A stretch of 6,698 nt of DNA. Source: Streptococcaceae bacterium (GTDB taxonomy: Bacteria > Bacillota > Bacilli > Lactobacillales > Streptococcaceae). Below, piece by piece: positions 6,209-6,698 of the stretch. Each line of letters begins with the position of its first letter. The first letter of the stretch is position 1. The stretch lies in assembly GCA_031259195.1 (NCBI GenBank), contig JAIRLR010000155.1, positions 1 through 6,698 on the forward strand, given 5' to 3'. The notes under the pieces are model-generated. The model saw only the letters and a list, made by a program, of their open reading frames with translations, searched no databases and was not told the DNA's origin. The translations under genes were made by a program, and so were the position numbers.

Positions 6209-6698
6209 TTAAGCTGGAGTATCATTTAATGTCCAAACAATCTTTCCAGTATATTTTTTACCAGCTAAAATTTGATTAGTATCAGCGATCGCTAATTGAA
6301 CTCTGTCAGTTTCTTTTTCGTCTTCAAGCCTTTCACCAAAACTAACTACTGTTTCACCTTGACCAGCACCTGCATTAGCTGAAACAATATTCACATCTGC
6401 ACCATTTAAGACAGTTAAATTATCAGTGACATCAGAATTAAAATTAGCAGGTATTGCCGGAACAGACTGGACTGGAATATCTTTACCTAAGAATCTACCT
6501 AATTGAACTTTTAACTCTGCTCCAGGCAGTTCATTTCCTTCAATAGTTTTAATTTTACCATCAGTTAATTTTGCAGTTAGTTTCCAACCAATTGCTCCTC
6601 CACGGTCGTCTGCAACCTTTGCAAATGGAGCTATATATTTAGCAGTATTTTTTTCTTGTAATGATTTTGCTTTAAGATCTACCTTACCTACGTTTGTT
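6209..6698 (-). CDS. WxL-domain surface protein (C-terminal part; start lies outside the window)
   Basis: The 162 complete codons end in a canonical WxL domain, the non-covalent cell-wall binding module of Lactobacillales surface proteins. The first signature is GWKLTAKL (Trp codon at 6586-6584), followed by ELPGAELKVQLG. The second is YTGKIVWTLNDTPA at the very C-terminus (Trp codon at 6235-6233), followed by the stop. The domain fills nearly all that is visible, so whether the whole protein is a small WxL protein or has a large N-terminal adhesin part cannot be told. In this family the domain binds peptidoglycan from outside and pairs with DUF916/DUF3324 proteins, one of which is encoded downstream at 3404-4492. 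The gene is the most upstream seen of the WxL unit, so the unit's main promoter is probably beyond the right edge. Confidence 0.95.
   Translation of the reverse strand, partial: TNVGKVDLKAKSLQEKNTAKYIAPFAKVADDRGGAIGWKLTAKLTDGKIKTIEGNELPGAELKVQLGRFLGKDIPVQSVPAIPANFNSDVTDNLTVLNGADVNIVSANAGAGQGETVVSFGERLEDEKETDRVQLAIADTNQILAGKKYTGKIVWTLNDTPA

Noticed and set aside
1..6698. CRISPR arrays, tRNA or rRNA genes, insertion sequences
   Set aside because: No regularly spaced repeats, cloverleaf-like sequences, transposase-like proteins or terminal inverted repeats were seen.

Overview
This AT-rich window looks like a chromosomal segment from a low-GC Gram-positive bacterium of the order Lactobacillales, probably Lactobacillaceae or a close relative. 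The evidence is the UvrC sequence type, the cell-surface gene family called WxL with its partner DUF916/DUF3324 protein, and an LPxTG-anchored pilin-like protein. The species cannot be named from the sequence alone. All five genes lie on the minus strand, so the order of transcription runs from the right end of the window to the left.

Right part (about 3289-6698): a WxL-type surface cluster. It begins with the C-terminal part of a WxL-domain protein (6209-6698; its start is outside the window). A 167-base spacer follows, with two abutting AT-rich hairpins, a possible promoter and an unusual stack of homopolymers (T10 then G8 in the mRNA sense) running into the ribosome binding site. Next is a 484-residue secreted protein (4587-6041). 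Its N-terminal domain resembles a WxL domain with phenylalanine in place of both signature tryptophans, and its C-terminal part, about 270 residues, is not recognised. Last is a DUF916/DUF3324 membrane protein (3404-4492), the WxL-interacting protein of such clusters. Two terminator-like hairpins close the unit (3289-3380).

Left part (1-3288): a separate transcription unit. A promoter with a perfect -10 box precedes a pilin-like LPSTG surface protein (955-3138). It has a pilin lysine motif, SpaA-type domains, an E-box and a sorting signal. No pilin sortase gene is present here. Only 17 bases separate its stop codon from the start of uvrC (1-937, truncated at the left edge), so the DNA-repair gene may be read from the surface-protein promoter.

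Likely joint role (inference): the WxL protein binds peptidoglycan and is held by the DUF916/DUF3324 protein, while the F-variant protein may be a related non-classical partner. The pilin-like protein would be covalently attached to the wall by a sortase encoded elsewhere. Both the F-variant gene and the pilin-like gene have simple-sequence repeats at positions where a length change could alter expression, which is the most interesting feature of the region.
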